Assembly (NCBI GenBank): GCA_036346225.1
Contig: JARFIW010001469.1
Span: 13,610,001-13,674,000, forward strand
DNA: 64,000 nucleotides
Direction of reading: 5' to 3'
Origin: Platerodrilus igneus
Lineage: Eukaryota > Arthropoda > Insecta > Coleoptera > Lycidae
Of the stretch, positions 21,870 through 33,612 are shown in pieces. The position numbers and the translations under genes were made by a program. The first letter of the stretch is position 1. Every line of letters starts with the position of its first letter. A model generated the notes under the pieces. It worked only from the letters and a program-made list of their open reading frames with translations. It did not search any database and had not been told where the DNA came from.

Positions 21870-24800
21870 AATCTTTACCTAAATAAAACAATTTATGTTT
21901 CCCTAAGCTAATGTTCTACGGCTACTCCTTCTCTCAACACCTTTATATTAAAGAAAAATAAAAAAACTCAAAAATAAAATCTTTTGACAAAACATACACC
22001 CTTTTATTCATATGACATAAATCATGATTCACACAATCTCAATATTTACAAATTATTTACAATAAAATATTTCACACTTCAGTTCAATCTAAATTCTTGT
22101 GAATTTTATGTTCCTCTATACTTCAACATTTCATTTAAAAGTAGATGGGCCTATCCTGAAATCCTAAATTTACTTTTCCCAGGTCTATGATGAGCTCAGT
22201 ATAAAACCCTTTTATTTTGTATGTTTTAATGTTAAATTACGCTAGAGACCCATTTACTACTTACATCAAAAAAAATATTATTCATGTATTTACACCCTTA
22301 GTTTATTGAATAATGCTTGTACCTCTTCTAATTTTTTTCCGGAACATTTAATTGTGTCGATCTCTTTTACCTTTTCATCCTCTAATCCCATAACATTAAT
22401 ACACAAACCTGTGTCATCCTCTGTGACTTCATAACTTGCCTTCCAGGGCAATATCCTATCCCTAACTCTAACCACCTTCCTCTCCATATCTATCACTACA
22501 CCTAACTTCACCATACAATAGACACCTAATATCCCCTTAAATTTCAGTCCAGGTACAATTATAAATTTCTGCTCACAGCTAATTGAACCTAACTCTACTC
22601 TTAATACCACAACACTATTCACCACAGCAAATCGCTTTTTATTCGGCACTACCAAATGGCTTCTTTTTATTGGCATAATTCTATCACACACCTTTTCCTT
22701 AATTTCGCTGACAAATTCCTCCGATATCAAACTCGTCTCTGCTTCAGAATCGAACAATGATCCTAAATTATGATCACAAATTTTCACATCTATAATTGGC
22801 AAACAAAAATTTTCCTTTATTTTTGGTTCAACTCCCTCATCAATTTTTAAAGATTCCCTTGGATGTTCATATTCATACACAATTACGTCTAGTGAATTGT
22901 CAGTGTCTAAAAATCCCGTCCTTGTCGAACTTCCCTACTAGGTCCTTGCTGTCCTCCTACTATTTCCGCATACCTTCTTGTCGTCGTCTCCGTTCTACTG
23001 CTCCTTTCATTATTGCTACCTGCTGTCGTCGTCTGCGTCTTTTCTATGTCCTGTAAGCTATTTTGTTTTTGAAATCTAGGTCTTTGTGTCTGTTCTCTGT
23101 ACATAGTGTTGCTCCGAAAGAATGGCCTCCTCGGTTCCCAGTTGCGTCCCGAATTTCTATTAAAACTAGTCCCCCGTCTCTGATAATTATTCCTCCTATT
23201 TTCGAATCTAACTACGTTAATAATTTTGTCCCCATTTTCTCGAGATCGTCCGGTGCTCACATCATCATACCTCTGCAAGTATTCCAAAAGTATTTTTCTC
23301 TCGACAATATTCTGCAATGCTATATGTTGCTTAACCTCAACTTCGAAATGTCGTGAAAGATATTTAATTATCTGCTGTCCGTCACAGGCGGACTCAACTG
23401 CTTAGCTATGCTGTATTTGCGAATAGCATACTGTTCTCTATTTCTAGCGTATTCACTCGTGTATTTTTCTATGATTAAAATCGTCACGTACCTGATCTTG
23501 CTTGTGATCGCTCCAATAATGTTTTAAAAACTTATCGTTAAACTCACTATATGAATCTATTTCCTGTCCAATTAAATTGTACCAGGCCTTAACATGGTCT
23601 TTTAACAACGTCTTAATCGTGTTTAATTTTGCCTGTTTATCATACAAATTTCCAACTAAATTTCTGACATTATTTATAAAAATTTGAGGGCTTACGCTAT
23701 TATCCCCGTAAAATTTCATTTGTTGATCTAATGATACGTTACTCGAAAAAAATCTGGGACCATCCCCCATCAAACTCGTCACATTTTGTTTAATGCCACT
23801 CACCTCTATTTCAACCCTACCTAATTGATCTCTACACGAATCAGTTACCTCGGTCATTTTTGCATTTATCTCTTTCTCACAGAAGATTCTTACCTCAGGT
23901 TTTACCTGTCCCATTTCATGACAACCGTCTATATCCCCTTCATTCTTATCGACCCTTGTTTCAACACCCCATTTTTATTGTCAAGCTGTTCTTAAATTTA
24001 TTACACTCTTGGGTAGATCTATCTATCTTGTTACTAAAGATTTCTGTCCTTTGTAAATTTCGTTTCGAGTCTTGACTTACTAGTTCAAATTTTTGATTCG
24101 CGTCATCCCTTACTCCACTCAATGTCTTATTTATTTTTTCAAACCTTTGATTTGCGTCTTCCCTTACTCCACTCAATGTCTCATTCAACCTTTCTAACAT
24201 CCTCATAATTAGTTCATTATCTTGTTCACTTGATTCCGTCCTTAACTGATCCCTGCTTCCTCCAGCTTCCTCCATTTCTCGTGTTCTCTCAAATAACGCA
24301 CTGTCACTGCTTCCAATCTTATCCCCTTGACTTCTTAGCCGTTCTTTCCTCGTTTACTCACACTTATCCACACACTCAAAATATATACAAAAATTCACTG
24401 CCCTCAACTATTTCTCAGCTCGCCAGTTTCATAGAATAAAATTTTTTTTATTTTATTTGGAAAATCGTGCCCCTCACGTTCGGGTCGCCATAATAATTGC
24501 TGTAGTTTCCGTTATGGAATCGTGCCCTACTCTTGGGTTGTCATAAAAATTTGCTGTGGATCCTCTCTATCTAAGGTGCCACTTACCTTTGGAGGTGCCC
24601 CACTTATGAATCTTTACCTAAATAAAACAATTTATGCTTCTCCAAGCTAGTCTTTCACGACTACTCATTCCCTCAACATTTATATATTAAAAAAATAAGA
24701 AATTCAAAATAAAATCTTTCGACAAAAACATACACCCTTTTAATCATATGACATAAATTATGCTTTACACAATCTCAATATTTACAATTTATTTACAGTA

Positions 24801-25800
24801 AAACATTTCACACTTTAGTTCAATCTAAAAGTCGCGTGACTTTTTGTTACTCTATACTTCAACATTTTATTTAAGAGTAGATGGGCCTATCCTGAATTCC
24901 TAAATTTACTTTTCCCAGGTCTATGATGAGCTCAGTATAAACCCCGTTTTATTGCATTGTTAAATTATGCTAGAGAACCGTTTACTCCTTACATAAAAAA
25001 ATAATTAATGTTTTTACACCCTTAGATTTAAAATAGAAAAGTGTCTTTCCGTATGTTAATCAAACTAATTTTCAGTTCATAAATTTTTCACCAAGTAGCT
25101 CAAATCACTCATAGTTCTTATAATTCAATACCAGCACAACAGTTCAATAATAAAAAAATTGTTACCTGGGGTGTTCTTCGGAATCACCACTTCAGTAGAT
25201 GACCTCCACCAAGCTCACGTTTCTGGACTACACCCAATATCTGCTTTCTAACTAGGACAACCATTTCATCTCAACTCGTTCATCCAATTCCCCAACATTT
25301 TGTGGATGCCTTCCATACAGCTACCCATCCAGAGTCCAAACTCCACTTAACGTCCAACCAGGACTTTCGTTCAAGATGTAATTCAGTCGCTTACCTCACT
25401 AACATCCGGAATTACTCGTTATAATTATTTATATAAATGTTCAGCCCGTTTACTCTACTTGCACCTACTTGTGCTTTTATAACACTTACAATAATATTCG
25501 ACGGACTGCACTATCACCCGGTTTTTAAGCTAGGATGTCTTCTTGACGATACTCAATGTAAGCAAAGCGAATCAGAAAACTAAGAGAGCTTTGCCACCTC
25601 CGGCAACGCTTATATAAGCTTAGCCCCCTTGTCACGTATTTTCACACTACCTTCTTCAAACCCTTGCAACCGCCACACAGTTCCACAAAATTTTCTCGTA
25701 CAAAACAAATAACGAACTATCAAAACTAAGAATTTTTCCACTCCAACGACACTTTACTCTGAAAAGCTAATTAAACTAGCCAACCGACCGTATTTTCCGT
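21870..25800 (-). mobile_element. LTR retrotransposon reduced to gag and protease
   Basis: Two direct copies of about 420 bases, 21872-22300 and 24616-25032, share blocks such as CTTTACCTAAATAAAACAA and AGTAGATGGGCCTATCCTGA. Between them on the minus strand lie gag in three frames (24275-23961, 23914-23453, 23317-22907) and a protease domain (22880-22290). The first gag piece carries a tandem repeat, ETLSGVREDANQRFEKI followed by KTLSGVRDDANQKFELV, probably coiled coil. The third is rich in arginine and asparagine and has no zinc knuckle. The protease active site reads DSEA rather than DSGA or DTGA. There is no RT or integrase: the protease frame ends inside the left repeat. The right repeat seems to continue to about 25800, with a TATA-like GCTTATATAAGC near 25610, so the left LTR is probably cut short by the deletion that removed pol. 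Confidence 0.65.
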
Positions 25801-26630
25801 GACTTGCGTCCCTCTACTATTTCCTCTAACAAATCTAAAGCACGCCTCTTATGTCTGCGACTATATTCTTATTCCACTCACGCTCTAATGACCACCTTTC
25901 CTGGTCTTTGTTTTGTTTTCCTACTTACAATGTCGACGTTCTTTCCACAGTACTGTTATCTTTATCTACCGCATATTTTCCTTCTTTATTACAGTCCCAC
26001 TATTGCCATGTCGTCTACAGTTAATGCTCCCTTCCTACACGTGCGCCTTGAAAACTTAGAACCGTTCACAAACATGTTGCATCTCCGTCCCGCTTATTTA
26101 TTTTTTAAAATACACTCTTCTGTCACGCACTTGAAACTGTTTGTCATTTAGTCACCTGCTATATTTTTCATCCTCCTCTTTACATTATAATGATTCTTTG
26201 TCCCTTAATTTTATTGATTTGTTTGCAGAATAATCGCCTGTTTGTTAACTTTGCATTTTTCCGTTGGACAATACTTTGAAATGTTTTCGTAAAGAATTCT
26301 AGTCTTCACCAGAATTGCTTATCTCCCCTATGTTTTTATTCTCTGAACTCCTTGGTTGTTTCCAACTTAATTTTGCTGTCTCAAGCATTGTAGCATTCTA
26401 CAAATTTAATAAATGTACCTTACTAAATTATTGATTTTTACCCTGCTGAGTTTTAATACTGCAAATTTTTATACGCAATTTTCAACCTTGCATTAAATTA
26501 ACACATACAAATTATTGATTTGAACCTTCATTAAAATATGCCCTTTATTCCAATTTTATTAATTTTGAGCGTAATAAATACATTATTGATTTGAACCTAC
26601 ATATTATACTGTCTGTTTTATACCAATTTA
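25801..26630. other. no gene seen
   Basis: AT-rich. A 115-codon frame at 25804-26151 has no recognisable domain and is rich in residues expected by chance. I looked here for a last receptor exon (the conserved tryptophan and TYS-like tail) and did not find one. Confidence 0.35.
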
Positions 26631-26634
26631 TATA

Positions 26635-26725
26635 TAACTACATGTTGACCTATTTACACATGGTTAGTCTAACCATGTGTAAATAGGTCACATGTAGTTA
26701 TATATAAATTGTTATATATAAATTG

Positions 26726-26730
<5 letters not shown>
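26635..26730. repeat. near-perfect palindrome about 90 bases long
   Basis: AATTTATATATAACTACATG, then GACCTATTTACACATGGTTA, is followed almost immediately by its reverse complement. Only one or two mismatches are visible, with a spacer of a few bases. Immediately downstream is a (TA)n tract to 26757. A strong cruciform or hairpin candidate. Confidence 0.8.
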
Positions 26731-26760
<30 letters not shown>

Positions 26761-26762
26761 AA

Positions 26763-26822
26763 GTCTTGGACAGGATTTGAACTTGCAGCTCAGTGCGTTT
26801 ACCAATTACGCCACCGAGACCA
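26763..26822 (-). repeat. tRNA-like sequence (SINE-type)
   Basis: On the minus strand: a box A-like GTGGCGTAATTGGTAAACGC and a box B, GTTCAAATCC, in a T-arm setting, with ends that could pair as an acceptor stem (GGTCT and AGACT). The anticodon arm is too short for a real tRNA, so I read it as a tRNA-derived repeat. Related sequence recurs twice at 27150-27270. Confidence 0.5.
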
Positions 26823-27017
26823 ATGACTATAATTGGAAAATTTACAAATCTAAATCGTGTACAGAACTATACAGAAACCTAACCTTCAATTACGTTTAGC
26901 ATATTTGTCAATCATATTTGACATTGTCAAGTTTTTGACTCATGTCAGATATAGACAGGAAGCAACGGTCAAAATTATGGCGATTAGCCAAGTTAATATT
27001 AATATATAAATATTTTT

Positions 27018-27389
27018 AGGTAGTTTTTTTTACACAAGGTATGTTGATAAATACGTATTGCAATTAATAAGATGTAATAATAACTTATACTTTTATGCAA
27101 AGCCCAAATGATCATTTCAGATTGAGCTAGTAATTGAAAGAAGGAAAATATAAGGTCTTGGACAGGATTTGACCTTGCCGGAACTGTGCGTTTACCGTAA
27201 TTGGTAAACGCACACTTCCCGCAAAACTGAGATGCAGATTCAAATCTTGTCCAAGACCTTATATTTTCCTTCTTGCAATTACTAGCTCGATTTGAAATGA
27301 TCATTTGGGCTTTGCATAAAATGTCTAAGTTATTATTTCATCTTATTAATTGCAATACGTTAGTATAACTTACCTTGTATAAAACTACC

Positions 27390-27390
<1 letters not shown>
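27018..27390. repeat. fold-back element, arms about 180 bases with tRNA-like ends
   Basis: The left arm reads from AGGTAGTTTT inward; the right arm reads back to AAAACTACCT. Shared blocks in opposite orientation include GTATTGCAATTAATAAGATG, GCAAAGCCCAAATGATCATT and AGGAAAATATAAGGTCTTGG. The centre, GTGCGTTTACC then GGTAAACGCAC near 27186-27212, is itself the D-arm of the tRNA-like repeat in two orientations. So two tRNA-like units face each other head to head. A (TA)n tract follows. Confidence 0.75.

Positions 27391-27392
<2 letters not shown>

Positions 27393-27454
<62 letters not shown>
27393..27454. repeat. (TA)n microsatellite, then GGTTATATAA repeats
   Basis: About 60 bases of alternating AT, followed by four imperfect copies of a 10-base unit GGT(T/C)ATATAA to about 27490. 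Confidence 0.9.
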
Positions 27455-27457
<3 letters not shown>

Positions 27458-27499
27458 TTATATAAGGTTATATAAGGTCATATAAGGTCACAAAAGAGG

Positions 27500-28270
27500 A
27501 ATACCTCATGTAAATATCATAAAAACCACAAAAACCAAACATTAAAATTCAAAAATGTACATATTTTTTTAATTATAGAAAAGCAAGTACAAATCATCCC
27601 GTATAAAATTAATAACAAGCTACAATTAATTAAGGGAAACTCATTCCGTAATAACTTCACTACATGCATTAAAATGAATAATTGCGGAAACAATTCAATC
27701 ATCTTAGAACATTTAAAAACATTCTTAAGCTTAAAAATAAATACAAATTCAAGGTATTTGAAGAAGAATAACCGTGAAATAAAATTTCTTTCAATCTAAA
27801 TAAATTTGCGTAAAGAAGTTAATAAAAACGTGCAATTTAGAACGTACATAAAATGCCATATTTAATAAAACCAGCATATTTAAATAAAGTATGGATATTA
27901 GAGACGACGGTAATACGTGCGATTTCAAACGTACATAAAATACCATTTGTTAGTCAAGTCCCTCTGATCTACGTGTAATTTAGAACGTATATATTAGAAC
28001 ATCCAAAATTCGACACATTTTGGAAATAACTATAATTAAAGCGTCTTCTGCATGTACGAACAACTGATAGCGTTCACTCAATCAATGAGAACGCGTGGAA
28101 TATTCGAAAAGGAACTTGATTCTATAAAACTAACGGAGCCAATAAAATAGCATCGTTGTATAATCCACACGCAGATTGTGCTAGTTTGAAAGAAGATATT
28201 CACATAAATAGAAATTTTAGTTAAGGTAAATAGTTGTAAAAGTTGAATTTAAACGTGAAGTAATATAAAA
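27500..28270. other. no gene seen
   Basis: AT-rich sequence. The minus-strand 61-codon frame at 27517-27702 has no features I can support. Confidence 0.4.
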
Positions 28271-28277
28271 CAGTAGA

Positions 28278-28325
28278 ATGCGTGTTATAATAGATGTATA
28301 TATAATTTTGCCGTTAATAATAAAG
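28278..28325 (+). CDS. possible first exon with signal-like sequence
   Basis: ATG, then 15 mostly hydrophobic codons (MRVIIDVYIILPLIIK), meeting a strong splice donor AAG/GTAAGT. About 120 bases upstream lie TATAA-like (GTTGTATAATCC) and initiator-like sequence. This is the shape of a first exon of a small secreted peptide, but no second exon was identified and chance is a real alternative. Confidence 0.2.
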
Positions 28326-28671
28326 GTAAGTCTAGAAATAGATAATATGAATAGGAAATTTGCAGTTGAATTAATTTAGGGCACTAAGTAATTAACTAAG
28401 TCGCATAGTAAAAACCACTACGTCACTACTAAATCATTAGTAAAGGAACTAAAAAACTAAATCACTGGATAATATTCTAAATTACGGAATAAACGACCCT
28501 AAGCTACTGAATGAACGACAAGTTACTAATCAAAAGTGATTTCTGGGTCAGGAAACTACAACAAGAAAAAAAAACAGCAGAACTATAAGGTCAGAATTGT
28601 CTGACTTATTTATTATACTGTACGCCTTTAAATTACATTAGAACAGTAAGACCAAAATGGTCTTTTGATGC

Positions 28672-30340
28672 ATATTTTGCAATCAAAGTTAATATGTGGT
28701 TTCTTCCTGCTGCTTCAAATCTAGGAACTCTAACTGTATTTGGGTAGGTATTCTTTGTAGAGATCCTGTCAAATATTCACAAATAGAACTGAATAATCCA
28801 GGCATTATTGAAAAACACAATGTTACCGTATTTGAGTTCAACTATAACTTAGATACAACAAACAAATTTTTAGGTTAAGTTGCTTTTAAGCCACATAGAA
28901 ACCGGGTATTAATAAAACCCAGCTTAAAGTAACTTTTATAATGGTGCAGCACTAAATCTAGACTTAATTAAAATCTTAACATAAACAAGACTGAGCAAAT
29001 GGGCACTAGTGTTTGTTCAAACATTGAATTTTTCAAATTTCTTTTATTCCTTTGTTTGTTTCATCTATTCAAAAGACGAAACTGATCGTGGCGTAAATAG
29101 TAGGTTTAACAATTCGTTGATTTTTGTTTTGAATTTCAACACAGCACACAAATTACAAATACTAATATATATCTTTTATAAGGTGTTTAGCACAAATAGC
29201 AAATGATAGAGTTGGAAAAACTGTATCGAAAGAGCTTCGAAAGCTGATAAGGAGGATCTTTACCTCTGCTTAAATGCGACGTATGATACTCTTAATCAAC
29301 CCTACCTCCATCAGCATGCGGGATACAAACAAACAATGAAGACGTATATATTACGAACGGACACGGTTCTCAGATGCCGTTGCAGTGTAGTACAGCAATA
29401 GAAAGCCAAGGGTGCGTTATTACGTAACGCTTCTGGTTATTATGTACATATTTCAATCTGAATACAGTAATTTGCAGCATTAGTGCAATGTAAAGTACTT
29501 CGATAGAAGCAAGGTTGTTTGCTTTAATTTATGCGATACAAATGCCTAGTACGTCATCTAGGAAATGGAGAGAATTAAAATCCTAAAGCAAATCATGCTG
29601 CTCCCGTAAATATTTTTTTTGCTCAATGCCAATCAATAGATCCTGCCCTCGAAGCAATCGATAATCTTAACGATTCTCTACTTCCACAAGATCCCAGATT
29701 TAATTTCCTTGAAGTTTCGTCTGTTACCGTTTTGGATTCTATTCTTCGCATGAAGTCTAATGCTTATGGACCCGATTACATTTCGTTTTGTATGTTGAAT
29801 CATATCGACTCTTCGTTTCTATCTAGTTTCACTTCCATTGTGAAAACTTCCTTTTCTAATCTTTGGAAGGTTTCCCTTTATCATCTACTCAATAATCTTT
29901 GACCCTCTATTTCTAATGATTTTCATCCTACACACTTTATCAAATTCACGTGAATATGTTACAGACGACCAGGTCACTGCCAATTTGGAAGAAAATTCTG
30001 TCTTCGATGCTTATAAATCTTGTTTTCTCAAGGAGCATGATACTTGCTCAACACTACATCGCTTAGTTGACGATATCAGAGACACTATGGACAACATTGT
30101 AATTGATATTAGCTCAGACATTTTGAAATTATCTGTGCTAAGTTATAAAGGCTCAGCAATTTATCTCATTCGGCAGTTCAATAGCCTCTCTACTACTTCA
30201 ATGGTTGAAGACAGCATGTTATCATTGCTGCTGCTAATTTTTTATTAAATTGGGTTAAACTAAAAGCAGGTGTTCCACAGCCGAGTGTTTTAGGTCCCCT
30301 ACTCGGATCGATGTTCTTATAACATTCCCGTTACAACTCT
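28672..30340 (+). mobile_element. jockey-type retroposon copy J2, 5' flank and RT half
   Basis: Matches J1 from TTTTGCAATCAAAGTTAATA onward and is uninterrupted where J1 carries the R1-like element. RT coding begins near 29640, for example FNFLEVSSVTVLDSILRMKS and YGPDYISFCMLNH. It continues with a frame break to 29916-30248, where the ST-LH-LVDDIR finger motif is followed by MDN. The GVPQ-equivalent is at about 30268 (GTTCCACAGCCG). Homology ends at 30340, where TTTATTTATTTATATATTTA begins. The catalytic YADD and thumb are missing here; J3 (52520 onward) starts almost exactly where J2 stops. Confidence 0.7.
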
Positions 30341-30599
30341 TATTTATTTATTTATTTATATATTTATCAGAATTTTGACCAACAGTATAATGTACCAATT
30401 ATAGGACAATACTACAACTATTCAGTAGAGAATAATACTATAAACAAATACTCTTACACATTTTGAGAGTAATGCAAAACAGTGCAATCTACAATATTCA
30501 ATAAACTATCAACAATCATATCAAAGTGATCACATAAGCCATTAAATTCAAATAAAAATGAATAAACACCCTTAACCACAAAAAATATTTAAATTAATG
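30341..30599. other. AT-rich junction sequence
   Basis: Starts with a TTTATTTA tract. Nothing coding seen; it may be the 3' end of an unrecognised insertion. Confidence 0.3.
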
Positions 30600-32340
30600 G
30601 ATACGTATTTCGACCACTATGTGGTCATCATCAGTAGGAATTTTAACTAACAATTAGTTGTTGTTCCGGAACACTTCAGAGGATATTCTCTTCACCACTT
30701 AGGCTAAAGTGAACCTTCCCAACATACAATTTACTAAAATGTTGCTTTAAACACTATCGAGGATATTCCCCTCACCCGCAGGCTAGTGTTCTCACCAACA
30801 AACAAGTAAATTGTGATGTTATAACTAAAATCTACTTAATTTATACTAATTCTAAATCTGCTGAAGCGGAACCAAATTATTATTGCTTTTTCATTGGTTA
30901 TTGACCAATAGGGAAAGCAAAGCAGATGACTCTATGGGCCCTTTATCGGTGTTTAAGAGGGGTCCTTAATGTTTAACAATTTTAATCGATTCATAAGCAT
31001 TTAAGAAGGAAAACGTTAGTACCACTTTTAACAATTTAACATTTTCTAATTTAACGGGGTGGCTGGTTTCAAACATATGTTTGGCGACCTGAGACCTTTC
31101 GTATTTACCATATTTGAAGTGAGCAATGTGCTCTTTAAATCTTGTTGTTATATTCCTCTTGGTCTGATCAATATATTTTTGAAAACACCCTGGTCCTGAA
31201 CAGCTAATTTCATAAATCCCAGACTTTTGCAATTTTTCTACCTTATCTTTTAGATTACCTAACAAATCTTTAATTTTATTAGTATTACTGAAAGCAATTT
31301 TGAAATTAATGTGTTTGGATATTTTATCAAGACCCTTTGTGGTTTTGTGAAACGGAAGTTGAGCATATTTAACATTATCGTTAGAGGTGGTCTATTGCAA
31401 AGTTGTTTATTTACGGATGTTAATTCTATTTTTACACTTTCTAAAAATATTATCTATAATATCCGAAGAGAAACCATTGTAATTCGCTATTTGCTTAATA
31501 AGAGCAAATTCCTTATTAAATCTGTTATTATTTAAAAGGAAATTCAATAATCTATTAATTAGAAAGTTAAATGAAGCCAATTTATGTTGTATGCTATGAT
31601 TGGAGGAAGACAAAATAAAGCGATTTACATTGGTTTCTCTTCAATAAATGTCAAATTTCAGTTTATTACCATTTCTAATTACTAATGTATCTAAAAAGGG
31701 TAATTGTCCATTATTCTCTAGTTCATACGTTAATTTTATGCTATGAAATTTTGAGTTCAATTCTTTAAAAAATCATCAACAATTGATTTAATAGTATCAA
31801 AAACTGCCAAAAATATCATCCACGTACCTTAACCATATTCTTAGGAAGTATTTGGAGTTTTCTTTTAACTCGGTCTCAAAGCGAGACATACATAAATTTG
31901 CTATCAAAGGTGATAGGCTATTTCCCATTGCAGTGCTTTCATGTTGTTCGTACAACTTGTTGTTGAATTGAAAACGTTCTGGGATATGCAATGCGAAACA
32001 AGCATGATATAATCCTCGACTTTATCATCATCAATATCACTATCTATAAGAACATCCTTAAAATATGTTAAAGTACGTGCACTGAGAAAAATGGCAGGCT
32101 GGATAGTCCGTAAACCAATAGCTTCCTTCCTTAAAGTTTGGTAAAAACAGGATATACTGCCGTAGGTACGGAACAGTCTTCTCAATACTGCTAAATGCTC
32201 AATGCGGGGATATGCTGGAAAACAGTTAAGTATTCATGACGTCACCAGATAATCCCAGTTTATGACGTCACGAATGGATCCTCAACACTCTGCTTAGCAA
32301 TTGAGAATACCCTGCCTTTGCGTGTCGACCGTAAGTATAA
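30600..32340 (-). mobile_element. Penelope-like element with GIY-YIG endonuclease
   Basis: Penelope-like retroelements join a telomerase-related RT to a GIY-YIG nuclease. On the minus strand the RT lies in broken frames at 32185-31904, 31991-31797 (AMGNSLSPLIANLCM and the catalytic RYVDDIFGSF) and 31613-31407. The GIY-YIG domain is at 31265-30966: SGIYEISC, then KYIDQTKRNITTRFKEHIAH; the usual YIGQT has become YIDQT. Next to the 3' end, TTTCGACCACTATGTGGTCA (30608-30627) followed by CATCATCAG is a hairpin typical of the family's ends. Two direct repeats of about 70 bases with GAGGATATTC lie at 30668-30815. Two TGACGTCA palindromes 27 bases apart (32236, 32263) sit in the presumed 5' region. 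Dead copy. Confidence 0.8.
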
Positions 32341-32379
32341 AATAAACCAATCCTGCCGAATGCTACTGCTTTTGTTATC

Positions 32380-32840
32380 TTGCGTCAAATAAGGAGACCC
32401 CAAAGAAATTTTAGTACGTCAACTCTATTTAAAAAGATCGTTGTATGGATCTATCTGCTATTAAGACTGTTACAGACATACAAATTGAACCGCTTGACTT
32501 CATTCATATTAAGTTTTTACCGTCTTTGTTATTGTGCACTATGTAACAAGCTTCAAACAAGGGATCGCCTAACGTAATTTAAGTACGGCTACTCTGATTA
32601 CGAAAGATCGCAGGACAAACTATTCTGCCATTACGGATGTTACAGAAATGCAAATGGAACCTCCTGACTGCTTTCATATCAAGTTTTAACTGAAGTTCAA
32701 GACATTTCACAGGTGAGTGACTGAAAGCAATCAGGGGGGCTTTGATGAAAAGGGATTCCAAACATAATCTAAGTGCGTACCGCACAAACGGCACCAAATG
32801 CAAATGGATTAAGCTGGTTTTACGTATGTAAGACACTAGT
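32380..32840. repeat. imperfect tandem repeat of about 176 bases
   Basis: 32432-32520 and 32608-32690 are related. In the plus strand they can code DLSAIKTVTDIQIEPLDFIH and YSAITDVTEMQMEPPDCFH. Similar flanks (TTTTAGTACGTCAACTCT and TTTAAGTACGGCTACTCT) precede both. Unknown origin; possibly the 5' part of the Penelope-like element or an unrelated degenerate gene. Confidence 0.45.
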
Positions 32841-33612
32841 TACTTCTGATTTGCAGTCTGTTGATACCTTCTTTGCTAACACATTGTGCATGCAATGCAG
32901 GGGAAGCACATGATGTAGGACCATTTCTGTAAGTTGATAGTAAAAGTAGATTTAGTTTGTAGAACACATATAAACCGCCTTATTTATACAGCGTAGAAAA
33001 GGAAATATTTAAAAGAAATGCTGCCCTAAAACTAGATGTCAAATCCAAGCCCAGTTTGAGCAAAACACTCTTTTAGTAAAGGCTTTAATTTAACAACTAC
33101 TTTTAGAGACAACAGTACCCATAATATTTTCATTTTCCATCCCGTATATATAGGGCAGAACATATGTGTTCCTAACGCAAATGTATAATCCACATACATA
33201 TTCATTATTAAGTTACAGAAACAATTCTCCATTGTGCTATCTCTGCATTGTATGGTTAAATGTGCCAGCAAGAAGGAATCTAGAACAGGCATTTAAAAAA
33301 AAAAGCAATATCAGAATTTGATAATGATTAATAACTATTGAACCTTTAAAATCATAAACAAACATCACCATTCATTCTCATAAACACAGCAGGCCAAAAA
33401 ATTAACTAATTATTACATTAATATATATATGAAAATATCCGAGTATCAAATCTGAACTATTTTTAGCCTACTTTGTATACACGAATGCTTGTAAATTGTT
33501 TACCAAAATCACAAAAAAGAAAACAAAATGGGTCCCAGTAAATGTATTTTATTAAGCACAAAATTTCAACCAACAATTAAAGCTACCCTGCATTAATTTA
33601 TAAATATAGACC
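32841..33612. other. 3' flank of the SAM-type gene, polyadenylation signal
   Basis: On the minus strand AATAAA lies at about 33549, 60 bases after the stop codon of the terminal exon at 33613, as expected for a 3' UTR. The 86-codon minus-strand frame at 33292-33032 shows no motif I recognise. Confidence 0.4.

Noticed and set aside
25804..26151. 115-codon frame as a membrane protein or the receptor's last exon
   Set aside because: Hydrophobic by AT-rich composition only; lacks the conserved receptor C-terminal pattern and splice context.
27150..27270. tRNA genes
   Set aside because: Boxes A and B are present, but the anticodon arm is missing and the units are mirrored in a fold-back; tRNA-derived repeats fit better.
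26728..27490. CRISPR-like or satellite array
   Set aside because: Only simple (TA)n tracts and two mirrored repeats; no regular repeat-spacer pattern, and the DNA is eukaryotic.
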